DNA of 64,000 nucleotides, taken from positions 35,166,928 through 35,230,927 of the forward strand of contig CM036761.1 in assembly GCA_020796225.1 (NCBI GenBank), given 5' to 3'. Shown here one piece after another: positions 1 to 10,960 of the stretch (position 1 is the first letter of the stretch; the number at the start of each line of letters is the position of its first letter). A program made the position numbers and the translations under genes. Source of the DNA: Arion vulgaris. Its lineage: Eukaryota > Mollusca > Gastropoda > Stylommatophora > Arionidae. Under the pieces are notes generated by a model. That model searched no databases and was not told the origin of the DNA. It saw nothing but the letters and a program-made list of their open reading frames with translations.

Positions 1-490
1 ATTACCCTATTACGGGTGTCCCTCAACCATACGCCGACTTCCGAGGTACTTAAAGCTTAGATCCTTCAAGAGTGATCGTTGCAGGAGAGACCTATTGTCC
101 TTGTAACTTTTCTCGGACAGATTTAGTTTTAGTGAAGGTATAACGGTGACTTCTCTAACGGCTTTCCTGCTTTTGGTGAGGTTGTTCCATACGTAACGTA
201 AGATAACCGCACTTTAATGATCTTTTATTGCCGTAAAGTTTGGCTTAGATCTACGTCAAATCTTACATGCGCTGACTGGGTGAGGTCGCTAAGGCAAAGA
301 CCCGAACGATCTCGACCCTTCTAGGACTAGTCACAGGAAATATCACCTTTTTGTTTTGCTTTGTCAAACAAACGATCATATGTTGGCGGTATACTTAGCC
401 TTTATGTGATCTGAGCCATGACATTTGGACGTCATCTTTACAGGATGATCGGCATCAGAAAAGTATTGCCCTTAGTCAATTCTTGGGTTT
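1..490. other. no recognisable feature
   Basis: No coding exon, repeat unit or tRNA-like promoter is recognised here. The base composition is somewhat richer in GC than the window average and continues into the degenerate region after the 42-bp array. Confidence 0.5.
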
Positions 491-492
491 GT

Positions 493-830
493 ACCAGTCA
501 AGTCATTGCATTATCAGTCATACTTTTTTATTTTATCAGTCAAGTCATTGCATTATCGGTCTTACTATTTTATTTTACCAGTCAAGTCATTGCATTATCA
601 GTCTTACTATTTTATTTTACCAGTCAAGTCATTGCATTATCAGTCTTACTATTTTATTTTACCAGTCAAGTCATTGCATTATCAGTCTTACTATTTTATT
701 TTACCAGTCAAGTCATTGCATTATCGGTCATACTTTTTTATTTTATCAGTCAAGTCATTGCATTATCGGTCATACTTTTTTATTTTATCAGTCAAGTCAT
801 TGCATTATCGGTCTTACTATTTATTTTATC
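493..830. repeat. 42-bp minisatellite, about 8 copies
   Basis: Tandem copies of a 42-bp unit containing CAGTCAAGTCATTGCATTAT and a T-rich tail. Copies differ by a few substitutions (CAGTC/CGGTC, CTTAC/CATAC). Because 42 is divisible by three and the unit lacks stops, all three plus frames stay open through it. The resulting hydrophobic repeat peptides show no other sign of coding. Confidence 0.95.
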
Positions 831-834
831 TACG

Positions 835-1990
835 GTGAGTTTGTTCCTGAGTAGGAAGATTCCCACCCGCTTCGGGACGCGTGTCGTTACTTGGCAAGTT
901 GCAAGGAATTTACCCTGTATTTTCTCTGTCTCCGGGAAACACTGGACTGGTGCTGTGTACATATATGCTAGAGGGTGGTTTCAATTGGCGCTAGTAACGC
1001 AATTGACGTTTTGCGCTCGCCGTCATCACTCACCTCAGTTCTTCAGGGATGTTAGTTTTTATTGCAATAGTACCCTGCCCGATTGTCCCAGGGAGGGCAC
1101 TTTCGTTAGGCACTAAAATGCAACTTTTATGATTTGCATTTGTCCAACCATACCCAACTCAGCTCTTCCGGGGATGTTACTTGTTTTGAAAACCTTACCT
1201 TGCCCTGTTGTCCCAGGGAGGGCAGTTTCGTTAGACACTGAACGCAACTTTAGAATGTGTGCTCGGTCTACTTTGCCCAATAGGTTTCTCTGCGCGTGGC
1301 CTCGTGTACGGGTTTGCCGCGTACCTTCCCATGTAGCGACACGATGCTACGTTGCCGTGTATCCGACATACTTGCCGAGACTTTTGATTTGTTACGCATC
1401 TATCTTATTGTTTCTAGCCCCACAGCTGGCAATTTTCTTGCGGCCCTTTACTCCGGTGGAGTTTTCCCTCTTTTCCAATTAGGATGCACCTCTCATCTAT
1501 TTTACTCGTGCACAGGTCTCTGCATTTCTTCCCATATAGGCGCACGTCTCTTCCTTGGGATGCACCTCTCATCCATTCATGTTCGTCTGTTCACCTTAAA
1601 CATCGGCCGGGAGGATGACAGTTGTGGTGCGACCGTTGTGTGCTCATTTTTCGTACAACAAGACAGCCCTGACACGCAACTTGACTTGGACGCAGGACTC
1701 CAAGTTCCCCCACATGTGGGCATACTTCTCTACTATTGATGTACCTCTAATTAATTCGGTCATTTACTCCGGGGGAGTTAGCGTTCATTGACAGAGGACA
1801 ATAGGTCTCAAAGACACTGCTGTTTTTTACCAACTCGGACACAAATTTGTATCATTCATTAGGTCAGGAGATGTGTGCATTTTGTGCATAATTTTGTGGA
1901 CCTGTTTTCCGCTGCCGTGCTTGCACTGCTACCCCTACCAGTAGCTCTCCTTCGATCCCTGTACCCACTTGGCCAGACCGGAACTAAAGT
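835..1990. repeat. degenerate region with internal duplications
   Basis: Two segments around 1035-1125 and 1155-1255 are diverged copies of each other; both carry TGTCCCAGGGAGGGCA followed by TTTCGTTAG and a CAACTTT block. Two further copies share GGATGCACCTCTCATC (from about 1482 and 1557). The GC-richer composition and duplications fit a decayed transposable element, possibly of LTR type. No protease, RT or integrase motif is readable, so the class is unknown. Confidence 0.45.
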
Positions 1991-1999
1991 TTGTTACCA

Positions 2000-2110
2000 G
2001 GGTCACCACGTGGAGGGGAGCACAGTGTCTTGATTAGTGCCGAACCACTAATCCTGGCGCAGCCCCCAAGCGCATTTGACCCCGAACAGTCCTGTATTAC
2101 GGCACCTAAG
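2000..2110. repeat. dispersed repeat shared with 35.5 kb
   Basis: The block GGTCACCACGTGGAGG, then CTTGATTAG, TTAATCCTGG-like and TTTGACCCC segments, matches a block at about 35518-35615 in the same order and orientation. This is an interspersed repeat of unknown class, and the copies are clearly diverged. Confidence 0.6.
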
Positions 2111-2544
2111 AATGTCAACATATATTTAGCACCATGTACAGATGTTAGTGGTGACCCACAATCGCCTACATCAGCCGCCTTGGCACTTGATCTTGACGAT
2201 ACTGGGAATATTGCACCAACAAACCATCTAGCAAATTAATTTTCTCAGCACCATTTCCATTTCGTTGCAGTCAAATATGAAAAATGTGATATAAGACAAA
2301 ATGTATGACAGGAAACAGATAAGGGTCCATAAACATGAGATGAACGAGGCACTACACATTCTCTAAGTACATGAGTAGGGATCGAAGATGGTAGAGGCAC
2401 ACGGTTCCAACATTTTGTTTCTGAAAATGGAAGTACATGACTAAAAAGCCTAAACATTAAATCATTGCTGTAAACTACAATACAATATTACAAACAATAT
2501 GATATGGTAAAAATATAAATAATTTTATATTAAACACTACATAC

Positions 2545-2774
2545 CTAATAGGAATATTTTTCAAATAACTGTTTTCAATCCAATTTAGAGCGTATTTTAA
2601 TGTGTTGACAGTAGTACTGGCACTGACCCCCATTAAACTGTCACTGGGCGAAAACCATGCAATCCTCAATTCATTATCGATGAGGTCAGGGGTAGTCTCA
2701 GTTGCCTGTCCAAGCATAATCAGAGAAGTCAGAGCGACGATTAAACTCTGAACATGTTTAACTTTGAAACTCAT
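2545..2774 (-). CDS. first coding exon, ANF-receptor-like ligand-binding domain
   Basis: Initial exon of a secreted or membrane receptor. ATG is at 2774 and the exon ends after ATT AG at a donor GTATGT (2539-2544 on the plus strand), giving 76 codons plus 2 nt (phase 2). Residues 1-25 form a signal peptide (MSFKVKHVQ, hydrophobic LIVALTSLIML, GQA). Residues ~34-76 start with ELRIAWFSP, the first beta strand of the periplasmic-binding-protein fold in natriuretic peptide receptors and receptor guanylate cyclases, followed by the first helix (STTVNTLKYALNWIE). About 19 of 43 residues match the end of the exon at 25.2 kb, and the intron falls at the same point. No further exon is visible in the 2.5 kb that remain to the left, so the gene runs out of the window. 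The kinase-homology, transmembrane and cyclase parts are not seen; receptor class is inferred from the fold start alone. Confidence 0.65.
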
Positions 2775-2969
2775 ATTTACGTATTCAATGATTTACACAC
2801 AAACAAAGAGTTGATTTGTCCCAGTTTTACGGTTGTTCCCTTCTCAACACACTATAGAAATATGTCGCAATATGGACTCCTCACACTAACAGTTATAATT
2901 CCTAAATTGAAATTGATGAAGATTTACATTTATCTATCTACAAAATACAACTTTTTTTTCAAACATTTG

Positions 2970-2972
2970 ACC

Positions 2973-3011
<39 letters not shown>

Positions 3012-3312
3012 CAATTAACCATATAAAATTACTCCAGTATATCATATGACCGTATATATATATATCTATATTTATATACAATTAACCATATAAAATTACT
3101 CCAGTATATCATATGACCGTATATATATATATATATATTTATATATAATTAACCATATAAAATTACTCCAGTATATCATATGACCGTATATATATCTATA
3201 TTTATATACAATTAACCATATAAAATTACTCCAGTATATCATATGACCGTATATATATATATATATATATTTATATATAATTAACCATATAAAATTACTC
3301 CAGTATATGTTT
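2970..3312. repeat. AT-rich minisatellite with TA tracts, ~5 copies
   Basis: Units of roughly 60-68 bp share ATTAACCATATAAAATTACT, then CCAGTATATCATATGACCG and a (TA)n tract. Most of the length variation lies in the TA run. Confidence 0.9.
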
Positions 3313-4043
3313 AGACAGCTATAGACATTCCAAAATAACATGTGTTACACTAAATTCGTCACAATCCGAACGTGACAGTAAAACAAGCTTCACAAAAGCG
3401 ATGTACTATCAAGAGACTAAATTCACAAACTGATAAAATGTTATCCAATAAAGTCACTTGATTACACAAATTGTAAACAATAATTTAAACATAACTAAGC
3501 AGATAATTGTACAACGTGTACCATCTTTCAAACCTTGAACAACAAATGAGTATAGTTGCGTTAATGTTGTATGTCACATGATCATGAAAAAAAAAAACTA
3601 CATTTGCTGTGACCGCTTACAGAATACTGTAAATCAAGGTATAAAACTAAACGCTCGTGATATTCATTTTCGTTTGAATCTCATTAGGATGCTTTAAAAA
3701 CATTGTTATCATGTACATAATCTGAGATTAAGGACAATACTTTATATGAGACTAGCCTAGTGTAACGTGAAGATTGCAAAGGTCCGCATTGCTGGTCCTG
3801 GATAATTTAATATGTCCACAAGAAAGATAAATTGTAATGTGCATCTGAGAGATTGATGAGAAATGTAAAGGATAATATAATGAGATATGAATGTAGTAAA
3901 ACGATATACCAAAAAATAAAAGAATAGAATACGAATCTTGTTTATAAAAAATACAGCAACATATGAATTCGCCGTATCAGCTTCAAGTTTATCATCGGGT
4001 ATTGGTAACAGGAAACAACATATAACTAAAATAATATTCTCAT
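3313..4043. other. no recognisable feature
   Basis: AT-rich sequence between the TA-rich minisatellite and the SINE-R insertion. No exon or repeat unit was recognised. Confidence 0.5.
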
Positions 4044-4053
4044 CATCGTGAGT

Positions 4054-4307
4054 CGCCCGAGTGGTTACTGGGGCCCAAATTTGGGGTGTAAAGAATAGAA
4101 CCACTGTTATCTACCACGCATGTCGTAAGAGGCGACTAAGGAGGTTTGGCTGAAATCGGATGCATGCGTCCTAAATGTGTAGAAGTCTATGCATTTAGGG
4201 GCCTACAAACCAATGTGCAACGTATACACGTTCTTGGCAAAGATCAAACATATCACAAAGAGTGATTAAAATTGGTGGTAAAGAACGAACGCAAAGAAGA
4301 AGAAGAA
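4054..4307 (+). mobile_element. SINE-R, full-length copy with target-site duplication
   Basis: A 254-bp element flanked by CATCGTGAGT at 4044-4053 and 4308-4317. It begins CGCCCGAGTGGTTACTGG, which resembles a tRNA-type A box, and ends in an (AAG)n tail after GAACGAACGCAAAG. Relatives lie at 28598-28850, 29325-29569, 34483-34645 and 37013-37266. There is no clear B box, so the Pol III promoter is either incomplete or different from the usual tRNA type. Flanking duplications and a simple-repeat tail indicate LINE-mediated retroposition. Confidence 0.85.
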
Positions 4308-4389
4308 CATCGTGAGTTGTCTTTTAGATACATGAAAATAAGAAGTTATAAGAACAATAGACAGGGAGCCAGTATTAGGGTCTTCCTGA

Positions 4390-4475
4390 AAAAAAAAGTT
4401 ACCCTACACCGGATTCGAACCACAAACATGTATTCATTACGGCACCAATTGCCTAGCCCTACAGACGAGAGTGAA
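4390..4475 (-). mobile_element. tRNA-like SINE head
   Basis: On the minus strand a TAGGGCTAGGCAATTGGTG segment (A-box-like) precedes GGTTCGAATCC, a perfect B box. Arm pairing is too poor for a functional tRNA gene, so this is read as the head of a tRNA-derived SINE. Its 3' end is not defined. Confidence 0.45.
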
Positions 4476-4700
4476 CATGAACAGTTGGGTCTCCACGGTA
4501 GAAAGATATATAAGGCAGATACAAAAAAAAATTTCTTTCAAATGAGCATTTATTTATATTTATATTTATTTTTCAATTTCCATTTCTGACAGCTTGTTTA
4601 TCTCTTCCTGGTCACCTTTCGTGATATCCTAGTTGAGACTAGTTCTATTCTTAGCTACTTGGAAAATAACAAATAGGAAAATGAATATTTTCCATTCTGG

Positions 4701-4887
4701 TTTTTTTTTTCTCGATCCAGAGGCTCTTGAGCTTTCAGCTCTTCGGCTCGGTGACCTGGACATCGTAACCCTTCGGTTCGGTGCCACGAACACCGTAAAT
4801 CTGAAGAACCTGTGGCTTTTCTGCCAGCCCGAAGAATTGAACCCACACTCACAGAGCGTTACAAACACGCTGGGCAGGCGGGCTTCA
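4701..4887 (-). mobile_element. SINE-A copy with 7-bp duplication
   Basis: tRNA-derived SINE, minus strand: head near 4887, poly-A tail read as the T run at 4701-4710. The internal GGTTCGGTGCCACGAA and CTTTTCTGCCAGCC blocks match copies at 27948-28160 and 37381-37587. ATTCTGG occurs on both sides (4694-4700 and 4888-4894). The tRNA-like head is partly deleted relative to the 28-kb copy. Confidence 0.8.
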
Positions 4888-5244
4888 ATTCTGGTAAAGC
4901 CACACACACAAATAAATATACGGCCTATATGACAAAAGTTGGACGGAATATCGCACCGTCTAGTCCGTTTGTTTCTCGAATCAAGCATACGAGGAATGTG
5001 AGTACTAGTTCCGAAACCTACATTTCACAAGTAAGGAAATTTACCCACCGATCTCATCAACCTTGAGTTTATAAACATGAATATACAGTTACCTAAGACC
5101 TTGATATCTGATAGAGTCACTCACATACTGGTTATAAAAGTCACATACATTTGGCGTAAACAGTAATAGAGGGCACAGTTCATGGAAGACAAGACTGGGG
5201 ACGACAAAGTCTATGGTTACAACAGGATATTAAAGACACCTTAT

Positions 5245-5440
5245 AGGATGTGGTGGTGTCTGAAACTTACGGGTTAGTGACTCGGTCTATTAACCCCGAC
5301 GTTCTAAGTTCGAATCACGCTGCGGACAATTTGGTTGCAAATTGTTTCGCGTCGTTTTTTACAAAGGACGATGTCATTACCCGTTTCAGAAAGCAATGGC
5401 AAACTACTGAACGTAATAATGCCTAGAAAAATCACAAACA
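5245..5440 (+). mobile_element. possible tRNA-derived SINE
   Basis: GTTAGTGACTCGG (A-box-like) is followed about 40 nt later by AGTTCGAATCA (B-box-like). The body then contains GCAATGGCAAACTACTGA and GCCTAGAAAAATCAC, a layout common in the body and tail of tRNA-derived SINEs. This is the only copy recognised in the window, and no target-site duplication was found. Confidence 0.4.
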
Positions 5441-5795
5441 GTGTTAAAAAGCTGAGGTTGATTCGCAAAGTCCAGTAAAGGATATACATTTAACTAACTT
5501 TAAGGATGTGGAAAAACTTGATAAAGACCGAAAAGTTATTTTTTTCCAGACGTGCTGTCATGAAAGTATGATATTCTCTTTCTAGTTTTAATATAATGTT
5601 CACGATTCTATTCTGAACATTTGAGAGACACGCCTTTTATTTACTTTGTAAAAAAAAATAGTTATTACGTTATTTCAAACGTTAATTATAGTTTGAACAA
5701 ATTTAAATGTATGTTATTTATTGTATGTGTTAATGTAGACATTTAATGAGAATTAAATACAGCCAAATACCAATCACAACATACAATAAAAAGAG
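5441..5795. other. no recognisable feature
   Basis: AT-rich sequence without a recognised exon, SINE or tandem unit. Confidence 0.5.
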
Positions 5796-5799
5796 ATCA

Positions 5800-6235
5800 G
5801 GTTACTATTGACAAGGGAAGTCAAAGAAAGAGATGGACAGACAATATAGACCACACTAAATAAACACGGCTATAACACAACAATTACGTCTCGTCTGGAC
5901 CTGGAACACAAATTAAAGCTCGCAACCCTACCCTTAGGAGAAATGATCAACGAATATCAAAGCAGGCATTGAAGTGGGATGCAAAGGGTTCAAGAAAGAT
6001 AGGGCGACCTAAGGAGACCCTGAAACGAACTTTGCTGAGAGAGGCAAGAAATATCGGTCTTAGTTAAATGGAGGAGATTGAGCGAGTTGCCCAGGATAGA
6101 GAGGTATGGAGAAATTACTTGCAGGCCCTAAGTAACATATAACGGTACGAGAGAAATTATTATTATTAACCCTACACTTAACGGCTAGAGGGGTCAACCA
6201 TTTCCATCATCCACCTGGAGAAAGACATAATTAAT
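5800..6235 (+). mobile_element. LINE-A 3' fragment interrupted by LINE-B
   Basis: The left part (5800-5936) matches the LINE-A fragment at 21.7 kb (RWxDNIxxTLxKHGYNTT-type peptide, then LEHKLKL). The match resumes at 6181 (ACGGCTAGAGGGGTCAACC), after the LINE-B insertion at 5937-6167. Frames are broken. This is the C-terminal end of a non-LTR retrotransposon polyprotein. Confidence 0.7.
5937..6167 (+). mobile_element. LINE-B 5'-truncated insertion nested in LINE-A
   Basis: Encodes the end of LINE-B: NDQRISKQALKWDAKGS, GRPKETLKRTLLREARNIGL, a stop where other copies vary, then EEIERVAQDREVWRNYLQAL, followed by an (ATT)n tail. It is bounded by AACCCTACCCTTA at 5924-5936 and AACCCTACACTTA at 6168-6180, a 13-bp target-site duplication with one mismatch. 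Confidence 0.85.
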
Positions 6236-6289
6236 ATAGAATTTATTTACGGTGTCATAAAAAGGGTAAACATGCGAAGGAGTGACTTC

Positions 6290-6520
6290 ATTGCAAAAGG
6301 TCACATTGTAATGGTCACCTTAAACAATTTCGCCCCTGCCTGCAGCAATCACACGCCATAAACAAAGACCGTTGCTCAGAGCACGAACTTTGTAGTTTCA
6401 GCAACAATCCTAGGGATCTCATGAATAAAATTGCTCTTGTGACAGTTCGGATTTGAACCTCCAACCTTCAGAAACACAAGGACACGTCTTAACCACTTTG
6501 CCATTGAGACCACCTCTGTA
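6290..6520 (-). mobile_element. SINE-L copy
   Basis: tRNA-derived SINE on the minus strand: TGGCAAAGTGGTTAAG (A box) and GGTTCAAATCC (B box), then a body with ATTGTTGCTGAAACTAC. The same body occurs at 22590-22835 and 26771-27010. Confidence 0.7.
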
Positions 6521-6577
6521 TCATTTTTAAATTTCCCTATAAGTGAAGTTTACTGAGGTAATAATTATGTTACACAA

Positions 6578-6690
6578 TTCCATAGAGGAGATTAAAAGAG
6601 TTGACCAGGATAGAGTGATATGGAGAAAGTTCTTGCATGCCCTATGTAAATTAGAACAGTACGAGAACAATACAATAATAATGTGCGTGA
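6578..6690 (+). mobile_element. LINE-B 3'-terminal fragment
   Basis: Encodes EEIKRVDQDRVIWRKFLHAL, a diverged version of the last LINE-B segment, followed by AATACAATAATAATG in place of the usual (ATT)n tail. Confidence 0.7.
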
Positions 6691-6711
6691 AATACTATTT
6701 AAATACAACAT

Positions 6712-7076
6712 TAGACGGGACAAAACACACCCAGTAGTTGACCAAAAGACATCAGACGGGACAAAACACACAAAGTTGTTGATCAAGATATATCAGACGA
6801 GAAAAAACACACACAATAATTTACCAAGAGACATCTGATGGAACAAACACACCCATCAATTAACTGAGAGGCATTAGGCGGAACAAATCACACACAGTAG
6901 TTGACCAAGAAACTTCAGACGGGACAAATCACACCTAGTAGTTGACTAATAGATATCAGATGGGACAAATCACTCCCAGTAGTTGACCAAGAGACATCAG
7001 ACGGGACAAATCACACCCAGTAGTTGACCAATAGACATCAGACGGGACAAATCACACCAAGTAGTTGACCAATATA
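6712..7076. repeat. 41-bp minisatellite, ~9 diverged copies
   Basis: The unit carries GACGGGACAAATCACACC and GTAGTTGACCAA and ends in GACATCA. Copies toward the right are more alike than those at the left, suggesting an older left edge. Confidence 0.9.
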
Positions 7077-7127
7077 ATTTATCAAGATAACTCACAATAG
7101 AAAAAGAAAGAGATAAGCGTGAACACA

Positions 7128-7985
7128 AACATAGAATAAATTTAATAGAACAATATGTACTTGTCTAAAATCATGCTGATAACAAACATAGAATACATTT
7201 AATAGAACAATATGTACTTGTCTAAAATCATGCTGATAACAAACATAGAATACATTTAATAGAACAATATGTACTTGTCTAAAATCATGCTGATAACAAA
7301 CATAGAATAAATTTAGTAGAACAATATGTACTTGTCTAAAATCATGCTGATAACAAACATAGAATAAATTTAGTAGAACAATATGTACTTGTCTAAAATC
7401 ATGCTGATAACAAACATAGAATACATTTAATAGAACAATATGTACTTGTCTAAAATTATGCTGATGACAAACATAGAATAAATTTAGTAGAACAATATGT
7501 ACTTGTCTAAAATCATGCTGATAACAAACATAGAATACATTTAATAGAACAATATGTACTTGTCTAAAATCATGCTGATAACAAACATAGAATACATTTA
7601 ATAGAACAATATGTACTTGTCTAAAATCATGCTGATAACAAACATAGAATAAATTTAGTAGAACAATATGTACTTGTCTAAAATCATGCTGATAACAAAC
7701 ATAGAATAAATTTAGTAGAACAATATGTACTTGTCTAAAATCATGCTGATAACAAACATAGAATAAATTTAGTAGAACAATATGTACTTGTCTAAAATCA
7801 TGCTGATAACAAACATAGAATACATTTAATAGAACAATATGTACTTGTCTAAAATTATGCTGATGACAAACATAGAATAAATTTAGTAGAACAATATGTA
7901 CTTGTCTAAAATCATGCTGATAACAAACATAGAATACATTTAATAGAACAATATGTACTTGTCTAAAATCATGCTGATAACAAAA
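7128..7985. repeat. 57-bp minisatellite, ~15 copies
   Basis: The unit contains AACAAACATAGAATA, AGAACAATATGTACTTGTC and AAAATCATGCTGAT. Variant types (AATTTAGTAG versus CATTTAATAG, ATTATGCTGATG) recur in the order seen at 7437-7500 and 7835-7880, so blocks of several units were copied together. The period is divisible by three, which keeps a 303-codon minus frame open; this is not evidence of coding. Confidence 0.95.
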
Positions 7986-8029
7986 ATATGAATAAAGATA
8001 CAATTATAATGATATATTGAAACTTTCAT

Positions 8030-8285
8030 CGTCCATGTGGTGCTGGGGCACGTAAGGGAAGCAAAGAATAGTACCACTGCGACACACAAGGCGTGTCGTA
8101 AGAGGAGACTTATGTAGGTTCTAAGAAAGCTACCCTTGTAAATAAAAAGCATCGCAGAAATCAGATGTACTGCCCTACTTCTACGTGCATAACTGGCACA
8201 ACATACACTCGATCTTAGGCTCAGATCACATACAAATCACACAGAGTGGTTAACAAGTGGTCGATATAGAGCGTTCAAAGAAGAA
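8030..8285 (+). mobile_element. SINE-R2 copy
   Basis: Related to SINE-R (AAAGAATAGTACCACTG and CGTGTCGTAAGAGG match its 5' third) but with its own body: GTGCATAACTGGC, CGATCTTA and AGAGTGGTTAACAAGTGG. A second copy lies at 24830-25115. No exact target-site duplication was found. Confidence 0.65.
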
Positions 8286-8325
8286 TAAGAAACCGTCATT
8301 ATACAAGCACAATTTTCTGCTCTGC

Positions 8326-9592
8326 AATGAAGTTTGGTCGTATGAATCTTCAATATTTTCGTGACAAGTTTGGTCGTATGAATCTTCAATCTTTTCGTGA
8401 CAAGTTTGGTCGTATGAGTCTTCAATATTTTCGTGACAAGTTTGGTCATATGAGTCTTCAATATTTTCGTGACAAGTTTGGTCGTATGAATCTTCAATAT
8501 TTTCGTGACAAGTTTGGTCGTATGACTCTTCAATATTTTCGTGACAAGTTTGGTCGTATGACTCTTCAATATTTTCGTGACAAGTTTGGTCGTATGAGTC
8601 TTCAATATTTTCGTGACAAGTTTGGTCGTATGAATCTTCAATATTTTCGTGACAAGTTTGGTCGTATGAATCTTCAATATTTTCGTGACAAGTTTGGTCG
8701 TATGAGTCTTCAATATTTTCGTGACAAGTTTGGTCGTATGAATCTTCAATATTTTCGTGACAACTTTGGTCGTATGAATCTTCAATATTTTCGTGACAAG
8801 TTTGGTCGTATGAGTCTTCAATATTTTCGTGACAAGTTTGGTCGTATGAGTCTTCAATATTTTCGTGACAAGTTTGGTCGTATGAATCTTCAATATTTTC
8901 GTGACAAGTTTGATCGTATGAGTCTTCAATATTTTCGTGACAAGTTTGGTCGTATGAGTCTTCAATATTTTCGTGACAAGTTTGGTCGTATGAGTCTTCA
9001 ATATTTTCGTGACAAGTTTGGTCGTATGAATCTTCAATATTTTCGTGACAAGTTTGGTCGTATGAATCTTCAATCTTTTCGTGACAAGTTTGGTCGTATG
9101 AATCTTCAATATTTTCGTGACAAGTTTGGTCGTATGAGTCTTCAATATTTTCGTGACAAGTTTGGTCGTATGAATCTTCAATCTTTTCGTGACAAGATTG
9201 GTCGTATGAATCTTCAATATTTTCGTGACAAGTTTGGTCGTATGAATCTTCAATATTTTCGTTACAAGTTTGGTCGTATGAATCTTCAATCTTTTCGTGA
9301 CAAGGTTGGTCGTATGAATCTTCAATCTTTTCGTGACAAGTTTGGTCGTATGAATCTTCAATCTTTTCGTGACAAGTTTGGTCGTATGAGTCTTCAATAT
9401 TTTCGTGACAAGTTTGGTCGTATGAATCTTCAATATTTTCGTGACAAGTTTGGTCGTATGAATCTTCAATCTTTTCGTGACAAGTTTGGTCGTATGAATC
9501 TTCAATCTTTTCGTGACAAGTTTGGTCGTATGAATCTTCAATCTTTTCGTGACAAGTTTGGTCGTATGAATCTTCAATCTTTTCGTGACAAT
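8326..9592. repeat. 36-bp minisatellite, ~35 copies
   Basis: The unit is TTTGGTCGTATGAATCTTCA followed by ATATTTTCGTGACAAG. Substitutions such as AAT/AGT/ACT and TATTTT/TCTTTT mark subtypes. One plus and two minus frames are open for more than 440 codons because the period is 12 codons with no stop. Three equally open frames with nearly uniform substitutions argue against a gene. Confidence 0.97.
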
Positions 9593-9925
9593 TCTTTTTG
9601 TTTACCAGCATCGGAAGATGAAGGATTGTCTTCATTGCTACTAGTTTCCTTTTATGTCTCAGTTTTACGACACATCATCTGTCTCTAGTATTTGACAAAT
9701 CAAAACTCTGTAGCTCCATCAAGAGTTATCAAGTTCTCTAAGAAAAAAGGCACCTACGAACAGCAAACAGCACGGTACAGTATCGAACTCACTATCTTCA
9801 GAACGCAAAGCAGAATGTTTAAATACTTCGTCACAGAGAGCCCCCTCACCTCTCTTCCTTCCTATTCCTCTTTAATGGAACCTTCAAGCAATTACACTCA
9901 GCTATTGTCTCTGTAATGATTATGT
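9593..9925. other. no recognisable feature
   Basis: Sequence between the 36-bp array and the TA tract next to the MITE. No exon or known element was recognised. Confidence 0.45.
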
Positions 9926-9942
9926 ATATATATATATATATA

Positions 9943-10109
9943 CAGTGGCGGCTCGCGATCGTTTTTGTTGGTGGGGCCAGACATAAATTTTTCGGAAAAA
10001 TAATGGTTTCGGTTAGGTTATATTTTAATGTATAAAATAAAAAATACACGTTACACCTTATTTTTTGTGGGGCCCGGTCCCACTGCACCTTAATGACGAG
10101 CCGCCACTG
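9943..10109. mobile_element. short non-autonomous DNA transposon (MITE)
   Basis: 167 bp with perfect 13-bp terminal inverted repeats CAGTGGCGGCTCG / CGAGCCGCCACTG. It lies inside TA repeats, so an 8-bp TATATATA duplication (hAT type) or a 2-bp TA duplication cannot be told apart. CAGTGGCG-type ends are typical of hAT elements. No coding capacity. Confidence 0.8.
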
Positions 10110-10134
10110 TATATATATATATATATAACTACAT

Positions 10135-10210
10135 ATATTCATCTCGTACTGTTCTACGTTACTTAAGGCTTGCAAGTAATTTCTCCATACCGCTCTGTCC
10201 TGGCCATTGA
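10135..10210 (-). mobile_element. LINE-B 3'-terminal fragment
   Basis: The reverse complement carries AGAGCGGTATGGAGAAATTA, CTTGCAAGCC and a diverged GTACGAG end of LINE-B. The upstream end is truncated. Confidence 0.7.
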
Positions 10211-10960
10211 TGTATGGCTGTATATAACTCTAGTAGGTCATGACCCTTGGATCAGTATACGAAATTAAGAGAATGTTTACTGCGAACTCATTATGATAAC
10301 TTCCTGCCTATTAAAACGTAACAGAAACTCATAAATTACTGTCAGGATGTGACATTATCGCGAACATAATCTTCTAGTATTAGCATTTGAAGGTAATGTT
10401 GACAATTTTATTCTGCGTAAACTTCCTGTAGTATTTGTCATTGAGAATTGTATTTGTAGAGTTAAAAACACGTTTTAATACTATTAGATATATTGGAAAT
10501 AAGGTGTTAGGATCCTTGTTTTCTTTGGCTACTGACACACTAAAGTGAAGAAGTCAAAGTCACACTGGCCGCATTTATGTCCCAGTTAAAAAAAGTTCAT
10601 GTCACTATCCATTTTTCTACACAGGTATGCAGGATATACGAGAGCTAACTACTTGTTTTATACGTGGAACGCCTGTTTTGGTGAAAGAACCCACCCCTCT
10701 TTGCGTGTTTGATTATAAAATGTAACGCTCTACTTATTGATCTTTTCTCTTTGCGTTCCCGTACTTATTGATCTAATGCACAGCAACCAGTTGTAGAATG
10801 GATGACTGAAGTGTGTTTACATAGAGAATCCAACTGAATCTTTTTTTCAAATGTTGACCATTGCTCTTCCATTTATAAATCTGTCAATAATGAATATTTA
10901 TCTGTTGTAAATGTTAATATATGTTATTTTGTAGAAGGTTGATTGATTGATTGATAGGAC
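10211..10960. other. no recognisable feature
   Basis: AT-rich sequence with a short TTGA run at 10940-10957. No exon, SINE or LINE piece was recognised. Confidence 0.5.

Noticed and set aside
418..1116. 232-codon plus frame near the window start
   Set aside because: More than half is the 42-bp minisatellite, with three frames open at once. The remainder has no recognisable domain.
8250..9688. Three overlapping open frames of about 450 codons
   Set aside because: They cover a 36-bp array; the period is 12 codons, so absence of stops in one unit keeps the frame open throughout. Frames on both strands are equally open and substitutions show no codon-position bias.
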